Source of the DNA: Psychrobacter immobilis
GTDB taxonomy: Bacteria; Pseudomonadota; Gammaproteobacteria; Pseudomonadales; Moraxellaceae
Reading direction: 5' to 3'
NCBI RefSeq assembly: GCF_904846225.1
Contig: NZ_CAJGZJ010000014.1
Coordinates: 16,569-80,568, forward strand
Length of the DNA stretch: 64,000 nucleotides
Under the pieces are notes generated by a model, which worked only from the letters and a program-made list of their open reading frames with translations, did no database searches and was not told where the DNA came from. Position numbers and translations under genes: made by a program. Below, piece after piece: positions 1-9,563 of the stretch (the stretch's first letter is position 1; the number at the start of each line of letters is the position of its first letter).

Positions 1-528
1 TTAGAGGATATGGATCATGTTCCCTATCTGCTATTTACTGTACAAACCCCATTGACTAAATGCTCACAAGAGATGCGCGAATTTGCAGCGCCATATCTAA
101 AAACTCCCACCCATGACAGCCTAAAATCAATGGCAAATGCGCTTATCATGAAAATGCCCTTTGTCAAAGACGTCACGCATGTGGGTACAACCGCTGCTGA
201 GTCTTTTGCGACAAGTGCGGGCGTGTGCCAAGACCATACGCATGTATTTTTAAGTGTCTTGCGGGATCAACAGATTCCAGCCCGTTATGTGTCAGGTTAT
301 CTGTATGACGACACCGAAAACCATATGGCAAGCCACGCATGGGCTGAGGTTTGGCTAGATGGCTACTGGTATACGTTTGATATCTCAAATCAGGCATTTA
401 CTCCAAATTCACATGTGTATGTGGCCATTGGGCGAGATTATCTTGATACTGCGCCTGTCCGCGGCGTACGAATGGGTGGCGGCTACGAAAATCTTTACAG
501 TCTTGTATTGGTCACAAAGCTACCATAA
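1..528 (+). CDS. Transglutaminase family protein, C-terminal part (5' end outside window)
   Basis: The reading frame is open to the first base of the window, so the true start lies upstream; an internal ATG at base 10 is not the likely start. The visible part carries a transglutaminase-like cysteine peptidase core. Counted from the internal Met, the candidate triad is Cys73 (in AGVCQDHTHVF), His109 (in ASHAWAEVW) and Asp124 (in YTFDISNQ). It lies 41 bp upstream of an Anbu proteasome-like gene on the same strand. In known Anbu operons a transglutaminase-like protein is encoded together with an alpha-E protein and an ATP-grasp protein, so those two are expected just left of the window. The substrate is unknown. 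Confidence 0.88.
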   Translation, partial: LEDMDHVPYLLFTVQTPLTKCSQEMREFAAPYLKTPTHDSLKSMANALIMKMPFVKDVTHVGTTAAESFATSAGVCQDHTHVFLSVLRDQQIPARYVSGYLYDDTENHMASHAWAEVWLDGYWYTFDISNQAFTPNSHVYVAIGRDYLDTAPVRGVRMGGGYENLYSLVLVTKLP

Positions 529-569
529 CGTACGCTATTTTTATTACGTTTATTCATTAAAGGTATTTT

Positions 570-1310
570 ATGACTTATTGTGCTGCTATTCGTCTCAAAG
601 AAGGGATGGTTTTTGCTAGTGATACCCGTACCAATGCAGGAATTGATCATATCTCAACCTTTAGAAAGCTGTACCAATATGGCGTTGAGGGCGAGCGCTT
701 TATGGTACTACAAACTGCTGGCAGCTTGGCGACCTCGCAAGCGGTATTCAACAAACTACAAAATGATATTGACCAGCGTGTTGAGAGCAATCTCAATACA
801 GTAGCGACGTTGTTTGATGCCGCGCAAATGGTTGGTGAATGCATGCGTGAGAAGATGAATCATGCAAAAGCGGTCGCTAATGCTAATGTTGATGGTGCCT
901 TTACCAGCTCGTTTATGCTTGGTGGTCAAATTAAAGGGCAGCCCGCTGAGCTATACATGATCTATCCTGAAGGCAATTGTATTAAAGCCACTGAGGACAC
1001 ACCATTTTTTCAGTTGGGTGAGAGCAAATACGGCAAACCAATACTCGATCGCTCCGTCAAATACGATACCAATGTCAATCATGCAGCTCGTGCGTTAATG
1101 CTGTCATTTGACTCCACGATTCACTCGAACCTATCGGTCGGCATGCCGATAGATTTCGTGCTTTATAAAAATGACAGTTTAACCCTGCCCAAAGGTCGCC
1201 GTATCGATGAACATGATGAGTACTTTAATACGATTCGTCATCAATGGTCAGAGGCGTTACGTCGCACTTTGATTGAATTGCCCAAATGCCCTGACAATTA
1301 TTGGGGATAA
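570..1310 (+). CDS. Anbu-type bacterial proteasome homologue peptidase
   Basis: This 246-residue protein has the Ntn-hydrolase fold signature of the Anbu (ancestral beta subunit) family, which assembles into proteasome-like rings in the cytoplasm. It begins Met-Thr-Tyr-Cys, so removal of the initiator Met would expose the catalytic Thr1 without a propeptide, as is usual for Anbu. The family's supporting residues appear as Asp18 in FASDTRTNAG and Lys33 in TFRKLY (Met numbering). The preceding transglutaminase gene, 41 bp upstream, makes the Anbu operon assignment firm. Family members show weak or no activity on standard proteasome substrates, so the physiological substrate is unknown. The start is supported by AAAGGTATTTT just upstream of the ATG. 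Confidence 0.92.
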   Translation: MTYCAAIRLKEGMVFASDTRTNAGIDHISTFRKLYQYGVEGERFMVLQTAGSLATSQAVFNKLQNDIDQRVESNLNTVATLFDAAQMVGECMREKMNHAKAVANANVDGAFTSSFMLGGQIKGQPAELYMIYPEGNCIKATEDTPFFQLGESKYGKPILDRSVKYDTNVNHAARALMLSFDSTIHSNLSVGMPIDFVLYKNDSLTLPKGRRIDEHDEYFNTIRHQWSEALRRTLIELPKCPDNYWG

Positions 1311-1349
1311 ATTTTATCTGAGTATCAGACCCAATTTGAAGACTCGTTA

Positions 1350-3905
1350 TTACACCAATAAAAACGGTGCCGTACGACTGTCTTTTGATTGGGCAACGTC
1401 ACTTGGCGTGCCTTGAGCGACAATTAACCCGCCCGCATCCCCCGCTCCTGGCCCGATATCGATAATCCAATCGCTGTTGCTGGCGACTTGCATATCATGC
1501 TCAACCATGATGACAGTGTTGCCAGCATCAACGAGGCCATTTAATTGCGTCATCAACATAGATACATCGGCAGGGTGTAGACCTGTGGTTGGCTCATCCA
1601 ATATATAAAGCGTGTCGCCGCGTTGTATGCGTTGTAGCTCGGTCGCAAGCTTGATACGCTGTGCTTCGCCGCCTGACAGCTCAGTGGCTGGCTGGCCCAG
1701 ACGTAAGTAACCAAGCCCAACTTGTAGCAACGCCTCTAATGCACGCAAAATAGGTGCTTCATCGACAAAAAACTCATGAGCGGCTTCAACCGTCAAATCT
1801 AATACTTCAGCAATATTTTTATCTCGATAAGTAATCGCCAGTGTTTCATCGTCATAGCGTTGACCGTGACAAACCTGACAAGGCGCATAGACGCTCGGTA
1901 AAAACAACAGCTCAACACTGACAAAACCTAAACCTTCGCAATTTGGACAGCGTCCTTTTACCGTGTTAAATGAAAAGCGACCCGCATCAAAACTATTTGC
2001 TTTTGCTTGTTTGGTTGCCGCAAACAGCTTACGTACGTGATCGAATAATCCAGTATACGTGGCCAAATTAGAGCGCGGCGTACGTCCAATGGCTTTTTGA
2101 TTGATATTGATAAGACGACGTACGTGTTCCATGCCAGCAATGATTTCACCACCTGTTACCGAATCAAGCTCCTGTTCAAGCAAATCGGCTTCACCTACAG
2201 GTGCTTCCTCAACGGTTTTTTGCCCCAACGCCTCATTGATAAGCTCAACCAACGCTTGACTGACAAGACTTGACTTTCCCGAACCTGACACACCAGTGAC
2301 ACTCGTCATAATTCCAAGCGGAAATGCGACATCCAACCCTCTTATGTTGTTTCGTTCGATGTTTGCCAGCTTTAGCCATGCGGTTGGCGATCTTGTACTG
2401 GGTTTCGTCTGAACGTTAGCAGCATCGGTAAAGAGATATTGACCTGTATGCGACTGAGAGACATCACGCAGTCCCTCAACAGGCCCACTATAAACAATCT
2501 CACCACCATGCGTACCAGCTTTTGGCCCGACATCGACCACCCAATCTGCGTGTCTAATAACGCTAACATCATGTTCGACCACAAACACAGAGTTACCGGC
2601 CGCGATTAGCTCAGCCAACGCGCTGAGCAAGGCTTGAGTGTCTGCAGGATGCAGACCTGCCGATGGCTCATCAAGGACATAAACCACACCAAAAAGCTGC
2701 GAGCGGATTTGTGTTGCCAGTCGTAGGCGCTGTAGCTCACCAGGAGATAGCGTCGGTGTCGTACGCTCCAGCGATAAGTAACCTAACCCAAGCCTCGTCA
2801 GCGCCTCCACACGGGAGAGGATATCACTGGCAATACGCTGAGCAACGATGGCTTTTTCGCGGTTTGGTGTTGTATCAGCTACTTTGGTGCTAGCTGTTTT
2901 CTCTAATTTTAATGCCAGTTCAGTGAGCGTTAGCTGTGACAGCTCGCCAATATCCAATCCTGCAAATTTGACTGACAGTGATTCTCTTTTTAACTTTTTG
3001 CCATGGCATTCTGGACACACAGATATCTGCATAAACTGTGAGACGCGTTTTTTGGTACGCGGGCTTTGGGTCGTCGCAAAAGAATGCAATATGAAATTTT
3101 TGGCACTGGTAAAAGTCCCCATGTAGTTTGGTTTTTCACCATTCTCAATCGCTTCGCGCGTTTGCTCGATATTGTATTCAGGATAAACAGGCACCGTGGG
3201 TGTCTCATCAGTAAACAAAATCCAGTCGCGGGTTTTTTTTGGTAGTGTGTGCCAAGGCTTGTCAATATCATGACCCAGCGTGGTTAATATACGGCTAAGA
3301 TTTTGACCTTGCCACGCTGGTGGCCATGCTGCGATCGCACGCTCACGTATACTCTTGGTGTTGTCTGGCACCAGTAATGCTTCTGTCACCTCAAACACGC
3401 GGCCAATACCCGAGCACGTCGGACAAGCACCATCTGGCGTATTGGGTGAAAACGCATCAGCATACAACATATCTTGATCTGCTGGATACTCGCCAGCTCG
3501 TGAATAAAGCATACGCAAACCATTGGAGATAGTTGTCACACTGCCAACGGAGGAGCGAACCGAAGGTGTGCCTCGTTGCTGCTGTAAAGCGACAGCGGGT
3601 GGCAACCCTTCTATCGCATCGACATCTGGCTCATCGACCTGATCAATCAGCCTTCTGGCATAGGGCGACACTGAATCCAGATAGCGACGCTGCGATTCGG
3701 CAAACAACGTTCCAAATGCCAATGAGGATTTGCCTGAGCCTGATATACCTGTAAAGACCACCAGCGCATTGCGAGGCAAATCAACATCAACGTTCTTTAA
3801 ATTATGAACACGTGCTCCTCTGACCTGAATATGATTGCTAGTATTATTGTCGTTAAGGTGGCTGTTAATTTTGTTAAAAGTGGGGTTTTTATCTGTATTA
3901 GTCAT
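1350..3905 (-). CDS. UvrA-like ABC ATPase lacking the UvrB-binding domain (class II UvrA)
   Basis: The 851-residue protein has the duplicated ABC ATPase architecture of the nucleotide-excision repair damage sensor UvrA, but is about 90 residues shorter than the usual 940. Walker A motifs are at about residues 53-61 (GISGSGKSS) and 535. Zinc-type cysteine pairs occur at CPTC (161-164), CPEC (about 294) and CPNC (about 651). Walker B motifs are [10 protein letters not shown] (about 405) and [10 protein letters not shown] (about 768). Only about 20 residues separate [10 protein letters not shown] from the CPTC pair, where canonical UvrA has the UvrB-binding domain. The first ABC signature reads LSPGELQR and the second the usual LSGGEAQR. 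These traits fit UvrA2-type paralogues, some linked to DNA-intercalating drug tolerance. A canonical uvrA probably exists elsewhere. Confidence 0.9.
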   Translation of the reverse strand: MTNTDKNPTFNKINSHLNDNNTSNHIQVRGARVHNLKNVDVDLPRNALVVFTGISGSGKSSLAFGTLFAESQRRYLDSVSPYARRLIDQVDEPDVDAIEGLPPAVALQQQRGTPSVRSSVGSVTTISNGLRMLYSRAGEYPADQDMLYADAFSPNTPDGACPTCSGIGRVFEVTEALLVPDNTKSIRERAIAAWPPAWQGQNLSRILTTLGHDIDKPWHTLPKKTRDWILFTDETPTVPVYPEYNIEQTREAIENGEKPNYMGTFTSAKNFILHSFATTQSPRTKKRVSQFMQISVCPECHGKKLKRESLSVKFAGLDIGELSQLTLTELALKLEKTASTKVADTTPNREKAIVAQRIASDILSRVEALTRLGLGYLSLERTTPTLSPGELQRLRLATQIRSQLFGVVYVLDEPSAGLHPADTQALLSALAELIAAGNSVFVVEHDVSVIRHADWVVDVGPKAGTHGGEIVYSGPVEGLRDVSQSHTGQYLFTDAANVQTKPSTRSPTAWLKLANIERNNIRGLDVAFPLGIMTSVTGVSGSGKSSLVSQALVELINEALGQKTVEEAPVGEADLLEQELDSVTGGEIIAGMEHVRRLININQKAIGRTPRSNLATYTGLFDHVRKLFAATKQAKANSFDAGRFSFNTVKGRCPNCEGLGFVSVELLFLPSVYAPCQVCHGQRYDDETLAITYRDKNIAEVLDLTVEAAHEFFVDEAPILRALEALLQVGLGYLRLGQPATELSGGEAQRIKLATELQRIQRGDTLYILDEPTTGLHPADVSMLMTQLNGLVDAGNTVIMVEHDMQVASNSDWIIDIGPGAGDAGGLIVAQGTPSDVAQSKDSRTAPFLLV

Positions 3906-4086
3906 AAATTTATTATTCCTTGTAAATCATTTTTTATTATAAAAATATTTATTGAATGCTAGGGCATGTCAGTCAGTAATTGATAAGGAGGGTAACACGT
4001 ACTTCTTAAAGTTAAAGGCTACCGTTACGTATTACTAGCACAGATAGACAAAACAATAACTTGCGTCCTCTTCAGTTTGACAATAC

Positions 4087-4112
4087 TAAAAAACCCGCAT
4101 CAATGCGGGTCT
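4087..4112 (-). terminator. Rho-independent terminator of the DUF819 gene
   Basis: A perfect 7-bp stem (CCCGCAT / ATGCGGG at 4094-4100 and 4103-4109) with a two-base loop is flanked on the left by a run of A. This reads as a hairpin followed by a U tract in minus-strand RNA, 44 bp after the DUF819 stop codon. Confidence 0.75.
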
Positions 4113-4155
4113 TGTGTAGTAATGGTGATAATGCAGCGCTATTAATTTGAATGTG

Positions 4156-5400
4156 CTATCCCACTACCAGTCGCATCATTTGCGTACTGATGTAACCGCC
4201 AAATGTGCCCACTGCATAGCCAAGAATTCCCAAAAATACACCAACGGGTGCAAGCGACGGATGAAATGCCGTCGCAACGATTGGCGCTGATGACGCACCG
4301 CCCGTATTGGCATTGGAGCCCACCGCCAAAAAGAAAAACGGCGCACGAATCAATCTAGCGACAGCGAAGATAATAACGACATGAATACTCATCCATAAGA
4401 AGCCGATTAGCAATAACCGCCACTGTGAGACAATACCCGCTAGATTGATCTGCATACCAATAGCCGCAATTAATATAAAGATAAATACTGTACCCATTTT
4501 GGAGGCACCAACGTGATCGAGTCTACGAATTTTAGTAAACGAAAAAATCACGCCTATCAAAGTAATAATCACCACCATCCAAAAAAATGAGCTGGCAAAG
4601 CTGTATTGTACTGCCCATTTGTACGGCGCAAAAAAGGCAGCAATTTGCCCTCCGAGAAAGTGTGCCACCCCTACCATGGCAAAGCACAAACCAAACATCA
4701 CCATCAAATCATTTAAGGTAGCAGGACGAGCATGATCGCGCTCATAGCTCTCAACGGCTCTAATTACTTTATCAATACTACTCGTGTCTGCTCTTAAAAA
4801 TCGATCAATCTTAGCGCTGTGCTTGGCCATAACCAAGATTGCTAGTAACCACAATGAAGCATTGGTGGCATCTACCAAAATCATCATACCAAACAAATCG
4901 TCGCTAACTCCAAACAGCTCCTTCATGGCCGCTTGGTTAGCCGCGCCGCCGATCCAACTGCCTGCCACTGCCGAAAATCCGCGCCATAGCGTATCATCCG
5001 TGAACATCTCAGGCGACACCCACTTAGCTATGCCTAAGCTAATAGGCCCACTAATGATAATGGCAATACTGGCAGCGAAAAACATGGCAATCGCTTTCCA
5101 GCCCAATCCCAATATTTTAGGAACATCCATCGATAACGTCATCAACAGCAAACTTGCTGGCAATAGATAAGTCGCGGTAAAACCATAAATCTGCGAGCCA
5201 ACGCCATCAGCGAAGACACCTAAACTGTTTAGCGTTGCAGGTATAAAGCAGCAAAGAACAATACCGGGTAATACCGCATAAAAACGACGCCAAAATTTGT
5301 TCGGTAAGCCTTGGGTATAAAAAACCAAGCCAATAATGGCCATAATGATGCCAAATGCTAAAGGCAAACTATCAATTGCTAAACTTGAGGTGGCAGGCAT
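4156..5400 (-). CDS. DUF819 family integral membrane protein
   Basis: This 414-residue, strongly hydrophobic protein has about ten to eleven predicted membrane helices spread over its whole length and only short polar loops. The longest polar loop is around residues 200-235, between the two halves. Phrases such as YLLPASLLLM near the middle of the first half and the glycine- and alanine-rich NANTGGASSAPIVATAF near the C-terminus fit the DUF819 (YjcL-like) family, which resembles ion-coupled transporters but has no established substrate. It has its own terminator downstream and no operon partner: the next minus-strand gene upstream, the helicase, ends at its own terminator about 400 bp away. 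The start was chosen at the ATG at 5400, with GAGCACACTG upstream, a weak ribosome binding site. Confidence 0.85.
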   Translation of the reverse strand: MPATSSLAIDSLPLAFGIIMAIIGLVFYTQGLPNKFWRRFYAVLPGIVLCCFIPATLNSLGVFADGVGSQIYGFTATYLLPASLLLMTLSMDVPKILGLGWKAIAMFFAASIAIIISGPISLGIAKWVSPEMFTDDTLWRGFSAVAGSWIGGAANQAAMKELFGVSDDLFGMMILVDATNASLWLLAILVMAKHSAKIDRFLRADTSSIDKVIRAVESYERDHARPATLNDLMVMFGLCFAMVGVAHFLGGQIAAFFAPYKWAVQYSFASSFFWMVVIITLIGVIFSFTKIRRLDHVGASKMGTVFIFILIAAIGMQINLAGIVSQWRLLLIGFLWMSIHVVIIFAVARLIRAPFFFLAVGSNANTGGASSAPIVATAFHPSLAPVGVFLGILGYAVGTFGGYISTQMMRLVVG

Positions 5401-5560
5401 CAGTGTGCTCCGAAACAGATAACTGGCAAAAGTGAATCAGTATAGACAAGGCGAAAAAAACACGCAAGCCACTATCTCGTATTTAACATCTCAGCGTGTC
5501 TCTTTTATTTTAAACCTTAGTCAGGTCAATATAAAAAAGATATAACGGGTCGGGGATAAG

Positions 5561-5660
5561 TTTTTGTCGCCTCTGTCTGCGCAGGCATAGCAAGCAAGAA
5601 AAATTTGTCGCCGTCATACAGTAGAGTGTCTTATATCCATTTTATTTAATATCGACTATG
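5561..5660 (+). repeat. Dispersed intergenic repeat, copy A
   Basis: This stretch matches the reverse complement of 58136-58233 over its full length with a few gaps. Shared blocks, in order, are TTTTGTCGCCTCTG, AGCAAGAAAAATTTGTC, TATCCATTTTA and TATCGACTATG. Both copies are intergenic and neither encodes a conserved frame. The arrangement suggests a small non-coding repeat family of this genome. It was found by eye, so exact ends are approximate. Confidence 0.7.
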
Positions 5661-5700
5661 ACGATAGTAATCGTTATTAATATAAAACCATCAAACGCAA

Positions 5701-5731
5701 AAAAGCCAGATAACAAGTATCTGGCTTTTTT
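5701..5731. terminator. Bidirectional terminator after the DEAD-box helicase gene
   Basis: The arms GCCAGATA (5705-5712) and TATCTGGC (5718-5725) form a perfect stem with a five-base loop, flanked by A4 or more on the left and T6 on the right. It can act in both directions and lies 70 bp beyond the helicase stop. Confidence 0.8.
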
Positions 5732-5800
5732 ATACTAGGTTAGTTGGTTAAATTAGAAGCTTCGATTGAAAGCCTTTATTAACCATTAACAATAGCGTTA

Positions 5801-7465
5801 TTACGAGTTGTTACCACGGTTGCCGCCGTTTGAACGACCTTGGCCACGGCTGTCAGAACGACCTGCTGGACGACCTTGGCTGCCACTTGGACGACCGCGA
5901 CCAGTTGCTGCACGCTCACCGCGTGGAACACCAGTGCTATCACCACGGCTTGGGCCACCAGTGCGCTTGCCTTGATACGGCTTGCCACCTGAACGCTCAT
6001 TTGGCTTGCCTGACGCGTCACGTGGTTTGCCTTGATAACCGCTGTCATTGCTGGCGCGTTGACCAGTAGGTGCGCTGTCGCTTGAACGACCACGAGCATT
6101 AGCAGGATTGCCTTGATAGCCACCACCCGCGCGACCACGGCCTTGACCATTACCGCCGCCATTAGAACGACCGCGACCACGGCCACGACCATTGCCTTTA
6201 TTTTCGCTAGGAACATAAGTCTTCTTAGGCTCCATGCCTTCGATGATACATACTTCCATTTTACGATCTAAATAACGGTTGATAGCATTTAGCTGTGGAC
6301 GATCATCCATGCTACATAAGCTGATAGCGATACCAGTACGACCAGCACGACCACAACGACCGATACGATGGACGTAGTCTTCCGTTTGACGCGGTAAGTC
6401 ATAGTTGATGACATGTGAGATAGCTGGTATATCTAGGCCACGAGCGGCAACATCTGTAGCTACTAGGATTTTAACTTTACCATTACGCAAGTCTTGCACG
6501 ATACGGTTACGCTTGCTTTGTGGCAAATCACCATGTAAGAAGCTTGCTTTATGACCCGCTTCTTGTAGCTGTTTGGCCAGTTTTTCAGTGCTACGTTTGG
6601 TAGCAGCGAAGATAATGATTTGTTCCATATCTTGCTGGCAAACGATTTTGTCAAGCAAACGGTTTTTGTGATCAAAATCATCACAGTAGTACACTTTTTC
6701 TTCGATGTGTGCTGATTCAACTTTGATTGATACACGCTCAGGGTTCTTTGTGAAGCTTGCAGCGATTTTGCCTACTGGGCCATCCCAAGTTGCTGAACAC
6801 ATAATCGTTTGACGATCAGTCGGTGCTGCACGTAGGATATCACTGATATCATCAGCAAAACCCATGTCTAGCATACGGTCAGCTTCGTCAAGTACCAAGA
6901 CTTCTAGGCTTGATAGATCAACGCGACCTGCATTGATATGGTCAAGTAGACGACCAGGCGTTGCAACGATAACTTGCACGCCTTTTTTCAGAGCAGTAAT
7001 CTGACCATTGTATGGAGCGCCGCCAACTAATGGCACGCAAAATAGACCGCGCATATCTTTAGAGTATGTACGCACGCTGTCATGTACTTGCTGAGCAAGT
7101 TCACGCGTTGGCGTCAAAATAAGCGCTTTAGTCAGTTTGTCAAAGCTAGTCGCACGGCTCAAACGATCCAATACTGGAATAACGAATGCTGCTGTTTTAC
7201 CACTACCTGTTTGTGCAGACAATAGTAAGTCACGGCCCGCTAGAGCGAAAGGAATGGCTTGTTCTTGAATTGGTGTTGGATTGGTATAGCCACTGCGATC
7301 AAGCGCAGTAAGAATCGGCTTAGCAATGCCAAGACTCGTAAACGTGACTGTGTTCTCTTCAGTGGCGTCAGTAGCAGCCGCTTGAGTATTGGTGTCAGTG
7401 TTTGGAGTATCAGTGCTTTCGATGATGCCGTTTTCAGCGGCGATTGCAGATAAGATGTCAGTCAT
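5801..7465 (-). CDS. DEAD-box ATP-dependent RNA helicase with Gly/Arg-rich tail
   Basis: All superfamily 2 DEAD-box motifs are present: Q motif (GYTNPTPIQEQA, 59-70), Walker A AQTGSGKT (84-91), PTRELAQQ (119-126), DEAD (193-196), SAT (224-226), ATDVAARGLD and HRIGRCGRAGRTG in the second RecA domain. After about residue 415 the protein turns into a low-complexity tail rich in Gly, Arg, Ser and Asn with GRGRGRG runs, a typical non-specific RNA-binding extension. It resembles the RhlE/DeaD group, which remodels RNA in ribosome assembly and mRNA decay and often supports growth in the cold. The subgroup cannot be fixed from sequence alone. The start at 7465 has AAGGATTCCC upstream. The 574-bp gap upstream suggests a long 5' leader. 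Confidence 0.93.
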   Translation of the reverse strand: MTDILSAIAAENGIIESTDTPNTDTNTQAAATDATEENTVTFTSLGIAKPILTALDRSGYTNPTPIQEQAIPFALAGRDLLLSAQTGSGKTAAFVIPVLDRLSRATSFDKLTKALILTPTRELAQQVHDSVRTYSKDMRGLFCVPLVGGAPYNGQITALKKGVQVIVATPGRLLDHINAGRVDLSSLEVLVLDEADRMLDMGFADDISDILRAAPTDRQTIMCSATWDGPVGKIAASFTKNPERVSIKVESAHIEEKVYYCDDFDHKNRLLDKIVCQQDMEQIIIFAATKRSTEKLAKQLQEAGHKASFLHGDLPQSKRNRIVQDLRNGKVKILVATDVAARGLDIPAISHVINYDLPRQTEDYVHRIGRCGRAGRTGIAISLCSMDDRPQLNAINRYLDRKMEVCIIEGMEPKKTYVPSENKGNGRGRGRGRSNGGGNGQGRGRAGGGYQGNPANARGRSSDSAPTGQRASNDSGYQGKPRDASGKPNERSGGKPYQGKRTGGPSRGDSTGVPRGERAATGRGRPSGSQGRPAGRSDSRGQGRSNGGNRGNNS

Positions 7466-8039
7466 GGGAATCCTTGGTAAGTATAAGCTGCTGTAAATTC
7501 AGCAAGCTTGATGCATACCACTGATAACCGTTCACCACGCTGCCTTCATTGAAGAATTATCGGACCACATAAAAGTGTCGATAATCAGAGACCAAGCCAA
7601 TAAAGCTTAGAGTCTCTACAATAAATGCGTTCGTGCTGTCTGACGTATTTTGGTGGTAGTGCCGAGTGTCTTATCCTTGTTTGATATAAGCGCATTATTA
7701 ATACTTTGTCCAAAGCAAATAAAGGCGAACAACAACCAATCTAGACCAAATTTATAGGCTAGTAGATAAGATATGAGTCAAAAATAACGGATATTTCTAT
7801 AAAATGTTATTTGAGTACACAAAATCATCGGCAACAATTACTTATGGTCATCCTAGACCCAAAATCGCAGGCGATGTTATCAATCTCATAATTCACGAAA
7901 GCCTAAGCTAACGTGGCGACGCAGTATAGCATAATAAAAAACTATCTGTACCTATTTTTTTAATTACTGTAAAAATAAGCCTGATATTGTGAATAATGAC
8001 CGCTGTAAATAGGTGACTTAATGAGTCAGTTATTCACAG
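7466..8039 (-). other. Long untranslated leader and promoter region of the RNA helicase
   Basis: No gene is visible in these 574 bp. Near the far end a candidate minus-strand promoter is seen (7923-7950), which would give a leader of roughly 450 nt. At 7989-8037 there is an imperfect inverted repeat (GTGAATAATGAC / GTCAGTTATTCAC) close to the end of the DUF1176 gene that may help terminate it, although no U tract follows. Confidence 0.5.
7923..7950 (-). promoter_or_regulatory. Candidate promoter for the RNA helicase gene
   Basis: On the minus strand a good -10 box TATACT (7923-7928) lies 16 bp downstream of a weak -35 TACAGA (7945-7950). It is the best sigma70-like match seen in this gap. 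Transcription from here would produce a leader of about 450 nt. The call is by eye only. Confidence 0.35.
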
Positions 8040-9122
8040 CTATTGCGCCACTTTCACCTCAGTGACATAGGTTGGTAGTTGCCATGCGCCGCCCACTTCT
8101 ATTAAGCGGCATAGTCCAGTCGTGCTTTCATGGCTCTTTTCAAATGCTTTGCCTGTCCATACCCATTCTTCTTTGGCTAAGCAATCACCAATACCTCGAC
8201 CTCTTTGTACAGAAGTGATTCGGCCTTTATCGTAGCCTGTCGCGCTGGTGGTTACCAAGTTTGGTTTATAAGGCTTGCTATCATTGATGACCCATGCACC
8301 TGTGCCTACATTATAAGCCCCTGTCCAACATTCATGCTGTACTAGAAGTTGCGTACCATTGAGGCGATTGACAAGCCAAGGCGATTTATCTGATAAATTG
8401 GGGCAATCATCATCGACATTACTCATACTGCTTTTCATCAATGCGGTTAGCTGAGAAGCCCGCATAACAAACTTCTTTTTATTACTAGAGACCACTTTTG
8501 GATCAGGCATTACAAATCGTAGGATGGGCGCCGCCTTAGGTAGCCGTACGCTACTATTGGGCTTAGAGACGCTATCCTTATCAATAAAGGCGCTTGGCGT
8601 CCCTACTCGGCCTTGAGCTTCGTCGGCTTTTAGCATAACGGCACTAGCCCCTTTATCAGAGAGCTGCCAGCGGGAGTTACGCAGTACCAGCTCAATTTTA
8701 CTTGATTTGGGCAGAGCATCTAGTAGCGCCGTTATTTGTGTGGCAGTTAGTTCGGCGTCGCCTGAAGAAGCTGAAAACATTTTGGTTTCGCCATAATCTT
8801 TATCATTGATAAACAATGACATACGGTGACGATCACCCAGTTTCATTAACGCTTTAGACGAGCTTTCTTTAGCACCGCCAATCTTTACTTTTCCCTCCAC
8901 GCCAGCATTTGCACCTGCGCGGCGTACGAGTAATATCGATACAGGGAATTCGCTATCATTTTCTGATTGATAGCCTGCCAACCGACAAGTCAGGGTGTTA
9001 TCACAGGCAACCTGCCAGTCTTGACTAACAAATTCGACACCTGAACTTGCCATACTTGCTGTGCTAAATAAAGCCATACTTATTGCAGCAAATGTCGATA
9101 ATAGTATTTTAGGTTTAATCAT
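8040..9122 (-). CDS. DUF1176 domain-containing exported protein
   Basis: The frame is open up to 9305 (421 codons), but the Met at codon 62 (9122) starts a clear signal peptide: MIKPK, a hydrophobic stretch, and a cleavage site near STASMASSG. That start gives 360 residues and is preferred, although the ribosome binding site there is weak and the longer form cannot be excluded. The mature part begins VEFVSQDWQVACDN and contains paired cysteines (ACDNTLTC, and later DDCPNL, HECWTG, GDCLAKEEW and GLC) that could form disulfides. This pattern fits the DUF1176 family of periplasmic proteins of unknown function. It stands alone, with no operon partner. Confidence 0.85.
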   Translation of the reverse strand: MIKPKILLSTFAAISMALFSTASMASSGVEFVSQDWQVACDNTLTCRLAGYQSENDSEFPVSILLVRRAGANAGVEGKVKIGGAKESSSKALMKLGDRHRMSLFINDKDYGETKMFSASSGDAELTATQITALLDALPKSSKIELVLRNSRWQLSDKGASAVMLKADEAQGRVGTPSAFIDKDSVSKPNSSVRLPKAAPILRFVMPDPKVVSSNKKKFVMRASQLTALMKSSMSNVDDDCPNLSDKSPWLVNRLNGTQLLVQHECWTGAYNVGTGAWVINDSKPYKPNLVTTSATGYDKGRITSVQRGRGIGDCLAKEEWVWTGKAFEKSHESTTGLCRLIEVGGAWQLPTYVTEVKVAQ

Positions 9123-9563
9123 TAATAGTGGTATCTTTTTTATTTTTTTAGAGTTGATGGTTCGGCAAGTCATGTAATAGGACTTTAAGTATCCATAAAT
9201 AGGTATAAATTGACGGTCTTGAGTGGTAACGGTACTGGCAAAACCTGAGCCAGCATTCCTTACTGGTAAGGATAAATTTTTTAGCTTACGGTTATGAGCT
9301 TTCATAGCTTTTACTCTTTAATAAAAGTTACTCTTTAATAGAAAGGGTATAAACACCTGTCTATTCCGATAGCGCACTACCATCTTAACGCATTGATGTT
9401 TCTATTTGTTGTACTAAAGTGATATTTTGTAAATAAATCAGATGGATCTTTACTCTAATAGGTCATATACAGAATAGCAATGAATTTAATAAAAATAAGG
9501 CCGACAAGCGAATATCTTCTCTTGTCGGCCTTATTTTTATACCTGTTTACTAACAATCGTTTT
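9123..9563. other. Gap between DUF1176 and yghU genes
   Basis: The part up to 9305 could encode an N-terminal extension of the DUF1176 protein if a distal start is used. The rest is A/T-rich and holds the terminator at 9492-9539. Nothing else was recognised. Confidence 0.5.
9492..9539. terminator. Bidirectional terminator after yghU
   Basis: A perfect 15-bp stem (9494-9508 and 9521-9535, core GGCCGACAAG / CTTGTCGGCC) with a 12-base loop has A and T tracts on its outer sides. It lies just past the yghU stop codon. Confidence 0.9.

Larger units (their letters stand above)
5401..5800. other. Intergenic region holding a dispersed repeat copy and a terminator
   Basis: This 400-bp gap lies between the start of the DUF819 gene and the end of the helicase gene. 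It contains one copy of a dispersed repeat (5561-5660) and the helicase terminator (5701-5731). No convincing small ORF was seen. Confidence 0.7.

Noticed and set aside
359..619. A frame overlapping the transglutaminase gene and the start of the Anbu gene
   Set aside because: It runs out of frame through two well-supported genes.
5779..6216. A 145-codon minus-strand frame rich in Ala and Val within the helicase tail
   Set aside because: It is an alternative frame of the Gly/Arg-rich repeat-like tail of the helicase; the composition is explained by that bias.
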